8,215 nucleotides of DNA from Ruminococcaceae bacterium UBA866. GTDB lineage: Bacteria > Bacillota > Clostridia > Oscillospirales > Ruminococcaceae. Made by a program: the position numbers and the translations under genes. The notes beneath the pieces were generated by a model. It was not told where the DNA came from. It did not search any database and worked only from the letters and a program-made list of their open reading frames with translations. The stretch is taken from assembly GCA_002295325.1 (NCBI GenBank), contig DBGA01000084.1, positions 85,712 to 93,926 of the forward strand. Direction: 5' to 3'. Of the stretch, positions 1-6,087 are shown piece after piece. The stretch's first letter is position 1. Every line of letters starts with the position of its first letter.

Positions 1-512
1 TAACGTCTGGAATAAGCACAGTTATGTACTCAATCATTAGCATTCTTACAATTATTAGTGCAGTGGCTTATGGCATACAGGGGCTTGAAATCATATCGGA
101 AAGACGCAAGCAACGCTTTCTGCTTAACATGGTTCCGGTTGTTTGGAGTATCACTGTTTTGATGAATGTTATGCTTACATATCCAACTACGGTTTCGATG
201 CAGTCAAATATTTCAAAGATAGTCTGTTGTGGGCTTTTGATGATGTTTTTATATTACACAGCAAGGTGGGCTTGTGGATATGAGCAAAGCTTCATGTCTG
301 CTGTGGGTGTATTTTTTAGAATATCATTTTCAATGTTAACACTTATGTTTGTTTTCCCATATTGTATTGTATATCTTTTTGGTATTAAGGATAGTGTCCA
401 AAATATGCCCTATCTTGCAATGCTGGGGTTATCGATATATGGCTTTGTAGTATTGCTGCAATACATGGCGTTATCGATCCATAAAATTGAGAGAAAAAAC
501 AAATTAAAATAA
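1..512 (+). CDS. Multi-spanning membrane protein of unknown function, probably 5'-truncated by the window edge
   Basis: I do not recognise this protein. The frame stays open upstream of the first ATG (24) to the window edge (first full in-frame codon at 3), and no convincing ribosome binding site precedes that ATG, so the gene probably starts outside the window; a start at 24 would give 162 residues. Counting from that ATG, hydrophobic stretches lie at about 3-21, 36-53, 63-81, 94-119 and 129-150, which suggests five or more membrane helices. A basic segment (SERRKQR, about 25-31) sits between the first two helices and a Lys/Arg-rich tail (KIERKNKLK) closes the protein; both should be cytoplasmic by the positive-inside rule. 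No catalytic motif, binding motif or transporter signature is visible. It ends with TAA just before a strong terminator-like palindrome, so it belongs to an upstream transcription unit and not to the lipoprotein operon that follows. Confidence 0.7.
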   Translation, partial: TSGISTVMYSIISILTIISAVAYGIQGLEIISERRKQRFLLNMVPVVWSITVLMNVMLTYPTTVSMQSNISKIVCCGLLMMFLYYTARWACGYEQSFMSAVGVFFRISFSMLTLMFVFPYCIVYLFGIKDSVQNMPYLAMLGLSIYGFVVLLQYMALSIHKIERKNKLK

Positions 513-522
513 AATATGCGAT

Positions 523-565
523 AAAAATACTCCATGAGGTTATAACCTCATGGAGTATTTTGCTG
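523..565 (+). terminator. Perfect palindrome acting as an intrinsic terminator
   Basis: Positions 524-561 are a perfect 38-base palindrome: each arm is 19 bases, with the centre between 542 and 543 (GGTTA|TAACC). The RNA would fold into a long stem with a small AU loop. The arms begin with an A-run (523-527) and end in a T-run (558-561), as in bidirectional terminators. It lies 11 bases after the stop codon of the membrane protein gene and upstream of the lipoprotein promoter, the expected place for a boundary between two transcription units. The U-run is short (four) and part of the stem, so efficiency is uncertain. Confidence 0.85.
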
Positions 566-629
566 TAGAAAAAAATTAACATTTAACTCTACAAATGCTG
601 TATAAATGGTGTTAATTTAATCAAATCTA

Positions 630-638
630 TGCTATAAT
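630..638 (+). promoter_or_regulatory. Extended -10 promoter for the lipoprotein/two-component operon
   Basis: TGCTATAAT (TG at 630-631, TATAAT at 633-638) matches the extended -10 consensus of a housekeeping sigma factor exactly. No good -35 hexamer is found 16-18 bases upstream, which extended -10 promoters tolerate. Transcription would start near 645, about 50 bases before the likely GTG start at 696. A second TATAAT at 648-653 lacks the TG element and a -35 box and could be a weaker alternative. It is placed correctly between the terminator palindrome and the gene. The evidence is sequence match and position only. Confidence 0.6.
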
Positions 639-680
639 ACCAATATCTATAATATTAACTTAAATTCGTTTAAATATAAG

Positions 681-687
681 AGGAGAG
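681..687 (+). promoter_or_regulatory. Ribosome binding site that selects GTG 696
   Basis: AGGAGAG at 681-687 is a strong Shine-Dalgarno sequence. Its distance of 8-10 bases fits GTG at 696. It overlaps the other candidate start, GTG at 687, which therefore cannot use it. This shortens the lipoprotein by three residues compared with the longest open frame. Confidence 0.7.
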
Positions 688-695
688 TGCACAAA

Positions 696-2018
696 GTGAA
701 AAAAAGAATACTAGCCTCGATGATAGCTATTTTGTTTTTGTTTTCTGGATGCTCTTATTCTCAAACAGGAATTGAAGGGCTTATGGTTCCACCAAAACTT
801 TCAGATCAACAAAATGAAATATATAACGCCTTGGTGGCTAGTGTTGGCAAAAATATAAAGCTAAAATATCCTCGGCAAGGCAACTTTACATCAGCATTTT
901 TAATTAACAATATCGATGATGAACCTACTCAAGAAGCGCTTGTTTTTTATGAGGATACAGCAAATCCATCTGCTGCAGCGCCGTTAATAATCAGTGTCCT
1001 TGACCAAGAAGATGGTAAGTGGATTGCAAAATATGATGTCAAAGTTAAGGCAAGTGAAGTAGAAAAAGTATCGTTTATTACAAAAAACAAACAAACATAT
1101 GTTGTAATCGGATTTAACCTATTAAGTAAAGCAGAGAAAATGATTATGATGTACACTTATAAAGAAGGAAAACTAAGTGAGCAGTTTACCACAAATTGCT
1201 CAAACTATGAAGTGCTTGACATTAATAACGATAAGTCAAGTGAGATTATTACCTTCGTCCAAAAAATCGGAGAAGGCGAAATTAAGACAATGACTGCCTA
1301 TATGCACAGAATTAATATTGATGGTACTGAAATTATCAGCCAGACCCAGATGGATCCAAATGTTACTGAATACGCTAAGATTCAAAAAGGAATGCTAACA
1401 GACGGAAGACCAGCATTATATCTTGATGGGTTAAAGGGAACAAGTCTTTGCACTGAAGTTCTTGCATATTCAGATGATGGACTTGAAAATTTGATTTATA
1501 ATAAGCGAAGCAGTAAAAATTTAATTCAAAAGACTGTAAGAACATATGGTTCATTCTGTGTTGATTTAGACAAAGACGGCGTGATTGAAATTCCTACTTT
1601 AAAGCTTGCATTAGGTTACGAGGATAAGCAACACTACGAGCAACTTTATTTAACAGAATGGTATAACTATAAACAAAAAAACCTTGAACTTATCAAAACA
1701 ACATATGTATCCTATGCGCTAGGTTATATTTTTACAATTCCTTCTGACTGGATTGATAAGGTTACAATTGAATCTATCCCAAACAGCAATGAGATATCAT
1801 TTTACGAATATGACCGCAAGACTCGGGATGAATTTGATTCAAAGCTACTGTCCATTAAGGTTGTAAAACGCTCCGAGTACGAAAAAGATGCTGTGAACAA
1901 AGGTTACTCACTTTTAAAGGATAACGGACAGCTTATGTATACATACAAACTGCACGAAACAAGATCTGAAATCAATTTAAATGAAGCTGAAGTTTTTAAA
2001 TATTTTGAATTGTTATAA
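696..2018 (+). CDS. Secreted lipoprotein with FG-GAP/VCBS-like Asp-rich motifs
   Basis: A surface lipoprotein of 440 residues, probably anchored on the outer face of the cell membrane. The N-terminus is a classic lipoprotein signal: MKKR, a hydrophobic core, then the lipobox FSGC with Cys19 as lipidation site. Three Asp-rich motifs like those of FG-GAP/VCBS beta-propeller blades occur at about residues 71-86 (NNIDDEPTQEALVFYE), 174-187 (LDINNDKSSEIITF) and 289-302 (VDLDKDGVIEIPTL); the third is the most canonical calcium-loop type. A distinct C-terminal part (about 344 onward, with YIFTIPSDW) follows. The segment MVPPKLS...LKYPRQGNFTSAF near 29-68 resembles lipoproteins I associate with Oscillospirales. 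Start choice: an earlier in-frame GTG at 687 directly abuts the AGGAGAG ribosome binding site, whereas GTG 696 has proper spacing and gives a standard signal peptide. It lies 27 bases before the response regulator gene, so a role in sensing with that two-component system is plausible but inferred. The ligand is unknown. Confidence 0.85.
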   Translation: MKKRILASMIAILFLFSGCSYSQTGIEGLMVPPKLSDQQNEIYNALVASVGKNIKLKYPRQGNFTSAFLINNIDDEPTQEALVFYEDTANPSAAAPLIISVLDQEDGKWIAKYDVKVKASEVEKVSFITKNKQTYVVIGFNLLSKAEKMIMMYTYKEGKLSEQFTTNCSNYEVLDINNDKSSEIITFVQKIGEGEIKTMTAYMHRINIDGTEIISQTQMDPNVTEYAKIQKGMLTDGRPALYLDGLKGTSLCTEVLAYSDDGLENLIYNKRSSKNLIQKTVRTYGSFCVDLDKDGVIEIPTLKLALGYEDKQHYEQLYLTEWYNYKQKNLELIKTTYVSYALGYIFTIPSDWIDKVTIESIPNSNEISFYEYDRKTRDEFDSKLLSIKVVKRSEYEKDAVNKGYSLLKDNGQLMYTYKLHETRSEINLNEAEVFKYFELL

Positions 2019-2019
2019 T
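2011..2019 (+). promoter_or_regulatory. Possible internal promoter for the response regulator and kinase
   Basis: TGTTATAAT (TG at 2011-2012, TATAAT at 2014-2019) is again an exact extended -10 element and overlaps the lipoprotein stop codon. Transcription would start near 2026, five bases before the AGGGGG ribosome binding site (2031-2036) and 20 bases before the TTG start at 2046. No -35 box is apparent. If active, it would let the regulator and kinase be made independently of the lipoprotein. AT-rich gene ends produce such matches by chance, so this is tentative. Confidence 0.4.
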
Positions 2020-2045
2020 AAAATTAGAATAGGGGGCAGATTAAA

Positions 2046-2741
2046 TTGAAAAAAATACTTGTTTGCGAAGATGAAGAGACCATTAGAGATTTTGTCGTTA
2101 TCAATTTGCAGCGTTCCGGATATATTACTACGGATGTAAGTTGCGGCGAGGACGCTATAAGGGTTTTTGAGGAACAAAATGGTGATTTTGACATTGCTCT
2201 GCTTGATATTATGATGCCGGGAATTGATGGGTTTACTGTGTGCAAACATCTTAGAGAAAAAAGCGATAACATCGGAATTATCATGCTGACTGCCAAAACG
2301 CAGGAGATGGATAAGGTGCGTGGACTTATGCTAGGTGCAGATGACTATGTAACAAAGCCATTTTCCCCTTCAGAGTTAGTTGCCCGTGTTGATGCCGTTT
2401 ATCGTCGTGTTTCCATGGCAACTCAAACCAAAGATGAAAATAAGATGATAACATCGGGTTGCTTTGTGCTAAATGCAAAAGGTAGAACCCTAACAAAGGA
2501 CGGTGTGCTCATTGATTTGACTCAAGTTGAATATCAAATCATGGAGTATTTTATCAAAAATAAAAATGTAGCACTTGATAGAAACGATATCCTAGAGCAC
2601 ATATGGGGCGACAATTATTATGGTGATATTAAGATTGTCGACGTTAATATAAGAAGGCTTCGTATGAAGATTGAAGATGAACCCTCAAAACCTGTATATA
2701 TTCAAACCATTTGGGGATTTGGCTACAAGTGGCAGGATTAA
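2046..2741 (+). CDS. OmpR/PhoB-family response regulator (DNA-binding)
   Basis: A 231-residue cytoplasmic transcription factor, the usual family length, expected to be phosphorylated by the kinase encoded next to it. The receiver domain spans about residues 1-120: acidic pocket at Glu8/Asp9, phospho-acceptor Asp54 within LLDIMMPGIDG, switch Thr82 (MLTAK) and Lys104 (YVTKPF). The C-terminal winged-helix domain (about 132-230) carries the family's recognisable ends, LTQVEYQIMEYF and the closing hairpin TIWGFGYKW, with the recognition-helix region at KIVDVNIRRLRMKIE. Translation starts at TTG 2046, with AGGGGG at 2031-2036 giving a 9-base spacing; no nearby ATG fits. The gene is 27 bases after the lipoprotein gene and 33 bases before the kinase gene, so they probably form one operon. 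The domains are too general to assign a named system such as PhoP, WalR or ResD. Target genes cannot be read from the sequence, although autoregulation is common in this family. Confidence 0.95.
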   Translation: MKKILVCEDEETIRDFVVINLQRSGYITTDVSCGEDAIRVFEEQNGDFDIALLDIMMPGIDGFTVCKHLREKSDNIGIIMLTAKTQEMDKVRGLMLGADDYVTKPFSPSELVARVDAVYRRVSMATQTKDENKMITSGCFVLNAKGRTLTKDGVLIDLTQVEYQIMEYFIKNKNVALDRNDILEHIWGDNYYGDIKIVDVNIRRLRMKIEDEPSKPVYIQTIWGFGYKWQD

Positions 2742-2774
2742 TATAGACCAATCATTTTTAAAGGAGATGGCAGT

Positions 2775-4262
2775 GTGGCAATAAAAAGTATTACCCAACG
2801 CTGGGTGCTAAATAGCCTTAGTGTTATCCTAGTTGCTATGATATTTATTGCCATGGCTTTCTCCTTCGCCATGAGAAATTTTTACTATAGTGGTGCAAGA
2901 CAAGCGGTAACCTCTAGGGCAAATAGCGTTTCCAATATCCTGCTTCGTATGGTTGACGATGACACTGTAAACTTTAATGCAGAGCTTAGAAGTGTAGTCG
3001 AAAATTCAGAGGAAAAAAATCGCCTTGAAATTACTGCAATTGACCATAATGGAAAAATTGCACTTTCTTCCAGTGGTTTTTCTTATACAAAGCAAGATGA
3101 AATGCCAGATTATCTTGAGGCACTCACAAGTGCAGATGGCAAGGGATACTATGTCGGCAAAAATTCAGCTAAGGAAAATATAATGGCAGTATCGGTTATT
3201 ATTCCATACATCAACGCTGACTATTCTGCAATTCGCTATGTTGTTTCAATGGAGCAGATTGACAAGCTCCTTGTGGTGTATATGTTTATTTTGCTGCTTG
3301 TTGCCATTGCAATATTAACCTTTGTAATGATATCTGGGTTTTATTTTATAAAATCTATTGTTATACCGGTACAAGAGGTAGGGGCGGCGGCTAGAAAGTT
3401 CGCCACAGGCGATATGAGCACACGCATTATCAAAAAGTCTGATGATGAGCTTGGTGAGCTTTGCGATATTATCAATTACATGGCGGATGAAATATCTACT
3501 GCAGAGGAAGTCAAAAATGAATTTATATCCTCTGTTTCCCACGAGCTTAGAACCCCCCTTACAGCAATTAAGGGTTGGAGTGAAACCCTGATGACATTGC
3601 CAGAGGATGATAGCATGACAATGCAAAAGGGAATGCGGGTAATCACAAATGAAACCGAGCGTCTATCCTCTATGGTTGAGGAGCTTTTGGACTTTTCCCG
3701 TATGCAAAATGGGCGATTGACCCTTGTTAAAACAACCTTGGATTTGCTTGCTGAGCTTGGCGACGCAGTGTTGATTTATACAGACAGAGCAAAGCGTGAT
3801 AAAATTGAACTAATCTATAATGAGCCTGAAATGGTGTCATTTTTCTTTGGAGATAAAAACCGACTAAGGCAAGTTTTTATCAATGTCATTGACAATGCGC
3901 TCAAATATTCTGACACAGGTGACAGCGTGACAATTGATGTAATCGAGGAAAATGGAACGATTAATATCATTGTAGCCGACACTGGTTGTGGAATATCGCA
4001 AGCGGATTTGCCTAAAATTAAGACCAAATTCTATAAGGCAAACCTAACACGCAGAGGCTCGGGAATCGGGCTTGCTGTTGCAAATGAAATTATTTTGATG
4101 CACGAGGGCGAAATCAATATAACCAGTAAGCTTGATGTTGGAACAACTGTCACAATTAAATTACCCGTCAACCTTAAAAAGGGTGAAACTCGAAAAACTG
4201 AAATATCAACCACTATGGAGTTTACTATAGCTGAGGAAGGAAAATTTGATGAAAGAAAATAA
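2775..4262 (+). CDS. Membrane sensor histidine kinase, partner of the adjacent regulator
   Basis: A 495-residue transmembrane kinase that should autophosphorylate on His and pass the phosphate to Asp54 of the upstream regulator. Order of parts: TM1 about 12-32; an extracytoplasmic domain about 34-165; TM2 about 166-192; HAMP linker about 193-245; dimerisation/phosphoacceptor domain with His256 in SVSHELRTPL; ATP-binding domain with N box (QVFINVIDNALKYS, Asn370 and Asn374), G1 box (ADTGCGIS, 401-408), F box (KFYK, 418-421) and G2 box (RRGSGIGLAV, 426-435). All catalytic elements look intact. The sensor domain contains ITAIDHNGKIALSSSG (about 86-101), which resembles the strand-turn-strand of Cache/PDC-type sensors, so a small extracellular ligand or state is likely sensed; which one is unknown. 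The start is GTG 2775, with AAGGAG at 2761-2766 and an 8-base spacing. A tail of about 30 residues after the last ATPase strand is not conserved family sequence. The gene end overlaps the next gene by 14 bases. Confidence 0.95.
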   Translation: MAIKSITQRWVLNSLSVILVAMIFIAMAFSFAMRNFYYSGARQAVTSRANSVSNILLRMVDDDTVNFNAELRSVVENSEEKNRLEITAIDHNGKIALSSSGFSYTKQDEMPDYLEALTSADGKGYYVGKNSAKENIMAVSVIIPYINADYSAIRYVVSMEQIDKLLVVYMFILLLVAIAILTFVMISGFYFIKSIVIPVQEVGAAARKFATGDMSTRIIKKSDDELGELCDIINYMADEISTAEEVKNEFISSVSHELRTPLTAIKGWSETLMTLPEDDSMTMQKGMRVITNETERLSSMVEELLDFSRMQNGRLTLVKTTLDLLAELGDAVLIYTDRAKRDKIELIYNEPEMVSFFFGDKNRLRQVFINVIDNALKYSDTGDSVTIDVIEENGTINIIVADTGCGISQADLPKIKTKFYKANLTRRGSGIGLAVANEIILMHEGEINITSKLDVGTTVTIKLPVNLKKGETRKTEISTTMEFTIAEEGKFDERK

Positions 4263-5190
4263 CAAAACAGCCCATAAAAGTAAAATAGGAGGGCAAGCAT
4301 TAATTGAGGGAATTATGATGCGAGGCTTAGATAAAGCCTCGATGGCAGTCAGAAAGCCAGATGGTGAGATTGACGTTGAAACATGGGAGCTCAAAAAGCC
4401 AAGTGTTTTTAATAAAATTCCTGTCGTTAGAGGAACTGTGAATTTTATCCAGAGCATGACTATGGGTTATAAGTGCCTTTCAAAATCGGCTGAAAAGGCT
4501 GGACTTGATGATGACGAAAACTATGAGCCATCTAAATTTGAGAAATGGCTTGACGATAAATTTGGCGATAAGTTGATGGGAATGGTTACCATAGTGGGCA
4601 CAGTTTTGGGGGTAATTGGCTCATTTTTGCTCTTTATGTTTTTGCCTTCACTTATTGTAAAAGGAATTGATATGTTTATTCCAATAGGTGGATTTAAAGC
4701 ATTGGTTGAGGGAATAATTAAAATTATTATATTTGTAATATATCTTTCTCTTGTTGCAAAGATGAAGGAAATTAGACGGGTTTACGAATACCATGGAGCA
4801 GAACATAAAACTATTTTTTGCTACGAAAATGGACTTCCACTCACTGTTGAAAATGTAAGAAAACAAAGCCGTTTTCACCCAAGATGTGGCACAAGCTTCA
4901 TCATCATTGTGTTGATTTTGAGCATAATGATTTTCTCGGTTGTAACATGGAGCAGTGTTTTGACACGTACCCTAATCAAGCTTGCCCTTTTGCCACTTGT
5001 TGTTGGAATAGCATATGAGCTCATAAAAATTGCAGGACGCTATGACAACTGGTTGACTAGAATAATCTCCTATCCAGGAATAAAATTGCAAAATCTTACA
5101 ACACGTGAGCCAGATGACAGTCAAATTGAAGTTGCAATCGCTGCAATGGAGGCAGTAATTCCAGAAAATAAGGCAGATGACCAATGGTAG
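4249..5190 (+). CDS. DUF1385 family membrane protein (YqhQ-like), function unknown
   Basis: A 313-residue integral membrane protein of the DUF1385 family (B. subtilis YqhQ type), commonly encoded beside prmC in Firmicutes; its biochemical role is not established to my knowledge. Visible family features: N-terminal GGQALIEGIMMRG (14-26); a soluble part with an acidic stretch (about 86-108); hydrophobic helices at about 110-136, 150-170, 216-235 and 240-260; a His-rich motif YEYHGAEHKTI (179-189) and FHPRCGTSF (209-217) just before the third helix; and a C-terminal segment with PGIKLQNLTTREPDD (276-290). The clustered His, Glu and Cys in the HGAEHK and HPRCGTSF motifs could bind a metal or form an active site at the membrane surface; this is inference. 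ATG 4249 is preferred over an adjacent in-frame TTG at 4246 because AAGGA at 4237-4241 is then seven bases away. It overlaps the kinase gene by 14 bases and prmC by 7, pointing to translational coupling. Confidence 0.9.
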   Translation: MKENNKTAHKSKIGGQALIEGIMMRGLDKASMAVRKPDGEIDVETWELKKPSVFNKIPVVRGTVNFIQSMTMGYKCLSKSAEKAGLDDDENYEPSKFEKWLDDKFGDKLMGMVTIVGTVLGVIGSFLLFMFLPSLIVKGIDMFIPIGGFKALVEGIIKIIIFVIYLSLVAKMKEIRRVYEYHGAEHKTIFCYENGLPLTVENVRKQSRFHPRCGTSFIIIVLILSIMIFSVVTWSSVLTRTLIKLALLPLVVGIAYELIKIAGRYDNWLTRIISYPGIKLQNLTTREPDDSQIEVAIAAMEAVIPENKADDQW

Positions 5191-6026
5191 AGGCTACATA
5201 TAACTCAGCTTATAAGACGGTTTGTGAAATAATTAAGCCTATCACTGAAAACTACATTTTTGAGGCAACTGAACTTTGTTGTCACTTTCTAAATATTAGT
5301 AAAACAAAGCTGATTACCACTGACTTGCCTGTTGAAGAAACTGTATATAATAAGCTAATAGATGTTGCAAAAACTCGTGCGAACGGCTATCCACTCCAGT
5401 ATCTCATTGGAGAGTGGGAATTTTATGGTAGGAAATTTGATGTAGGCGAGGGTGTATTAATTCCAAGGGCAGACACAGAAACGCTCATTGATGTTCTGAT
5501 TGAGTATGCAAAAGACAAGAAAAGCCTAAGGGTTGCTGATCTTTGCAGCGGAAGTGGTTGCATTGCAGTCACTGTTGCAAAAGAACTTTTAAACCCAGAA
5601 GTTTATGCCATTGAAAAAAGCCAAGAGGCATACCATTACCTTCTAAGCAATATCAAAAAAAATCATGCTAATGTCACTGCAAAACTTGGTGATGTGTTAA
5701 CATTTAACGAAGATTTGTCTGAGTTTGATATTGTGGTTTCAAACCCGCCATACCTTACAGGTGAAGATATGAAAAACCTGCAAAAAGAGGTTTCGTTTGA
5801 ACCTGAACTGGCGCTTTATGGCGATGATGACGGATTGTTTTTTTACAAAGAAATTACAAAACTTTGGAAAAACAGGATTAAAACGGGTGGACTTTTGGCA
5901 TATGAAATTGGACAAGGTCAAGAGATTGCTGTAAGTGAGATTTTAAAAGAGCATGGATTTAAAACAATTTGCCAAAGGGCAGATTTATGTGATATAATCA
6001 GAGTGGTCTATGGTGTAAAAAACTAA
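5184..6026 (+). CDS. prmC: Peptide chain release factor N5-glutamine methyltransferase
   Basis: PrmC (HemK) uses S-adenosylmethionine to methylate the glutamine of the GGQ motif of release factors RF1 and RF2 in the cytoplasm, which improves translation termination. The 280 residues match the family length. The N-terminal helical domain spans about 1-75, followed by the linker motif LQYLIGEWEFYG (71-82) and IPRADTE (93-99), both highly typical of PrmC. The Rossmann methyltransferase fold has its SAM-binding loop at DLCSGSGCIA (119-128), the acidic ribose-binding position around Glu144 (YAIEKS), and the catalytic substrate-amide motif NPPY at 187-190. No key residue is missing. ATG 5184 overlaps the DUF1385 stop by 7 bases, and the Shine-Dalgarno is weak (AAGG at 5170-5173), so initiation probably depends on translation of the upstream gene. 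In many Firmicutes prfA, encoding its RF1 substrate, is the neighbour; here recA follows instead. Its last bases contain the likely recA promoter. Confidence 0.96.
   Translation: MVEATYNSAYKTVCEIIKPITENYIFEATELCCHFLNISKTKLITTDLPVEETVYNKLIDVAKTRANGYPLQYLIGEWEFYGRKFDVGEGVLIPRADTETLIDVLIEYAKDKKSLRVADLCSGSGCIAVTVAKELLNPEVYAIEKSQEAYHYLLSNIKKNHANVTAKLGDVLTFNEDLSEFDIVVSNPPYLTGEDMKNLQKEVSFEPELALYGDDDGLFFYKEITKLWKNRIKTGGLLAYEIGQGQEIAVSEILKEHGFKTICQRADLCDIIRVVYGVKN
5969..5998 (+). promoter_or_regulatory. Probable recA promoter inside the 3' end of prmC
   Basis: TTGCCA at 5969-5974 (five of six matches to TTGACA), an 18-base spacer, and an extended -10 TGATATAAT (TG at 5990-5991, TATAAT at 5993-5998) make this the best promoter match in the window. 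Transcription would start near 6005, giving a leader of roughly 80 bases before the recA ATG. No CGAAC-N4-GTTCG-type LexA box typical of Firmicutes is visible around it. Because it lies in coding sequence, prmC codons constrain it, but the quality and position favour a real promoter. Confidence 0.7.
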
Positions 6027-6074
6027 CCATATGTAAATATTGAACTAAATAATCATTATAAAATTTATGACGAA

Positions 6075-6080
6075 ACGGGG
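6075..6080 (+). promoter_or_regulatory. Weak ribosome binding site that sets the recA start
   Basis: ACGGGG lies seven bases before ATG 6088. It is a less than perfect Shine-Dalgarno, but nothing comparable precedes the alternative ATG at 6067, whose upstream sequence is an AT-only stretch. The choice removes seven residues (MTKRGTI) from the longest open frame. Confidence 0.6.
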
Positions 6081-6087
6081 AACAATC

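Noticed and set aside
576..593. Possible Pho box (TT-A-CA direct repeats) before the lipoprotein gene
   Set aside because: The repeats are 7 bases apart and not the 11-base period of known PhoP boxes, and the two-component pair cannot be assigned to PhoPR.
947..1156. Antisense open frame opposite the lipoprotein gene
   Set aside because: Short, no ribosome binding site or recognisable domain, and fully inside a well-supported gene on the other strand.
3315..3626. Antisense open frame of 103 codons opposite the kinase gene
   Set aside because: It lies opposite the TM2/HAMP/phosphoacceptor region of an intact kinase; its translation shows no domain and it is best seen as a shadow.
5325..5351. 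Promoter-like TTGCCT and TATAAT inside prmC
   Set aside because: The spacer is only 15 bases, there is no TG extension, and no gene starts downstream within a reasonable distance.
6005..6087. Riboswitch or attenuator in the recA leader
   Set aside because: The leader is about 80 bases of AT-rich sequence with only a six-base inverted repeat and no terminator; no known riboswitch pattern is visible.
6067..6087. Earlier ATG start for recA
   Set aside because: No ribosome binding site before it, and the added residues are not typical of RecA N-termini.
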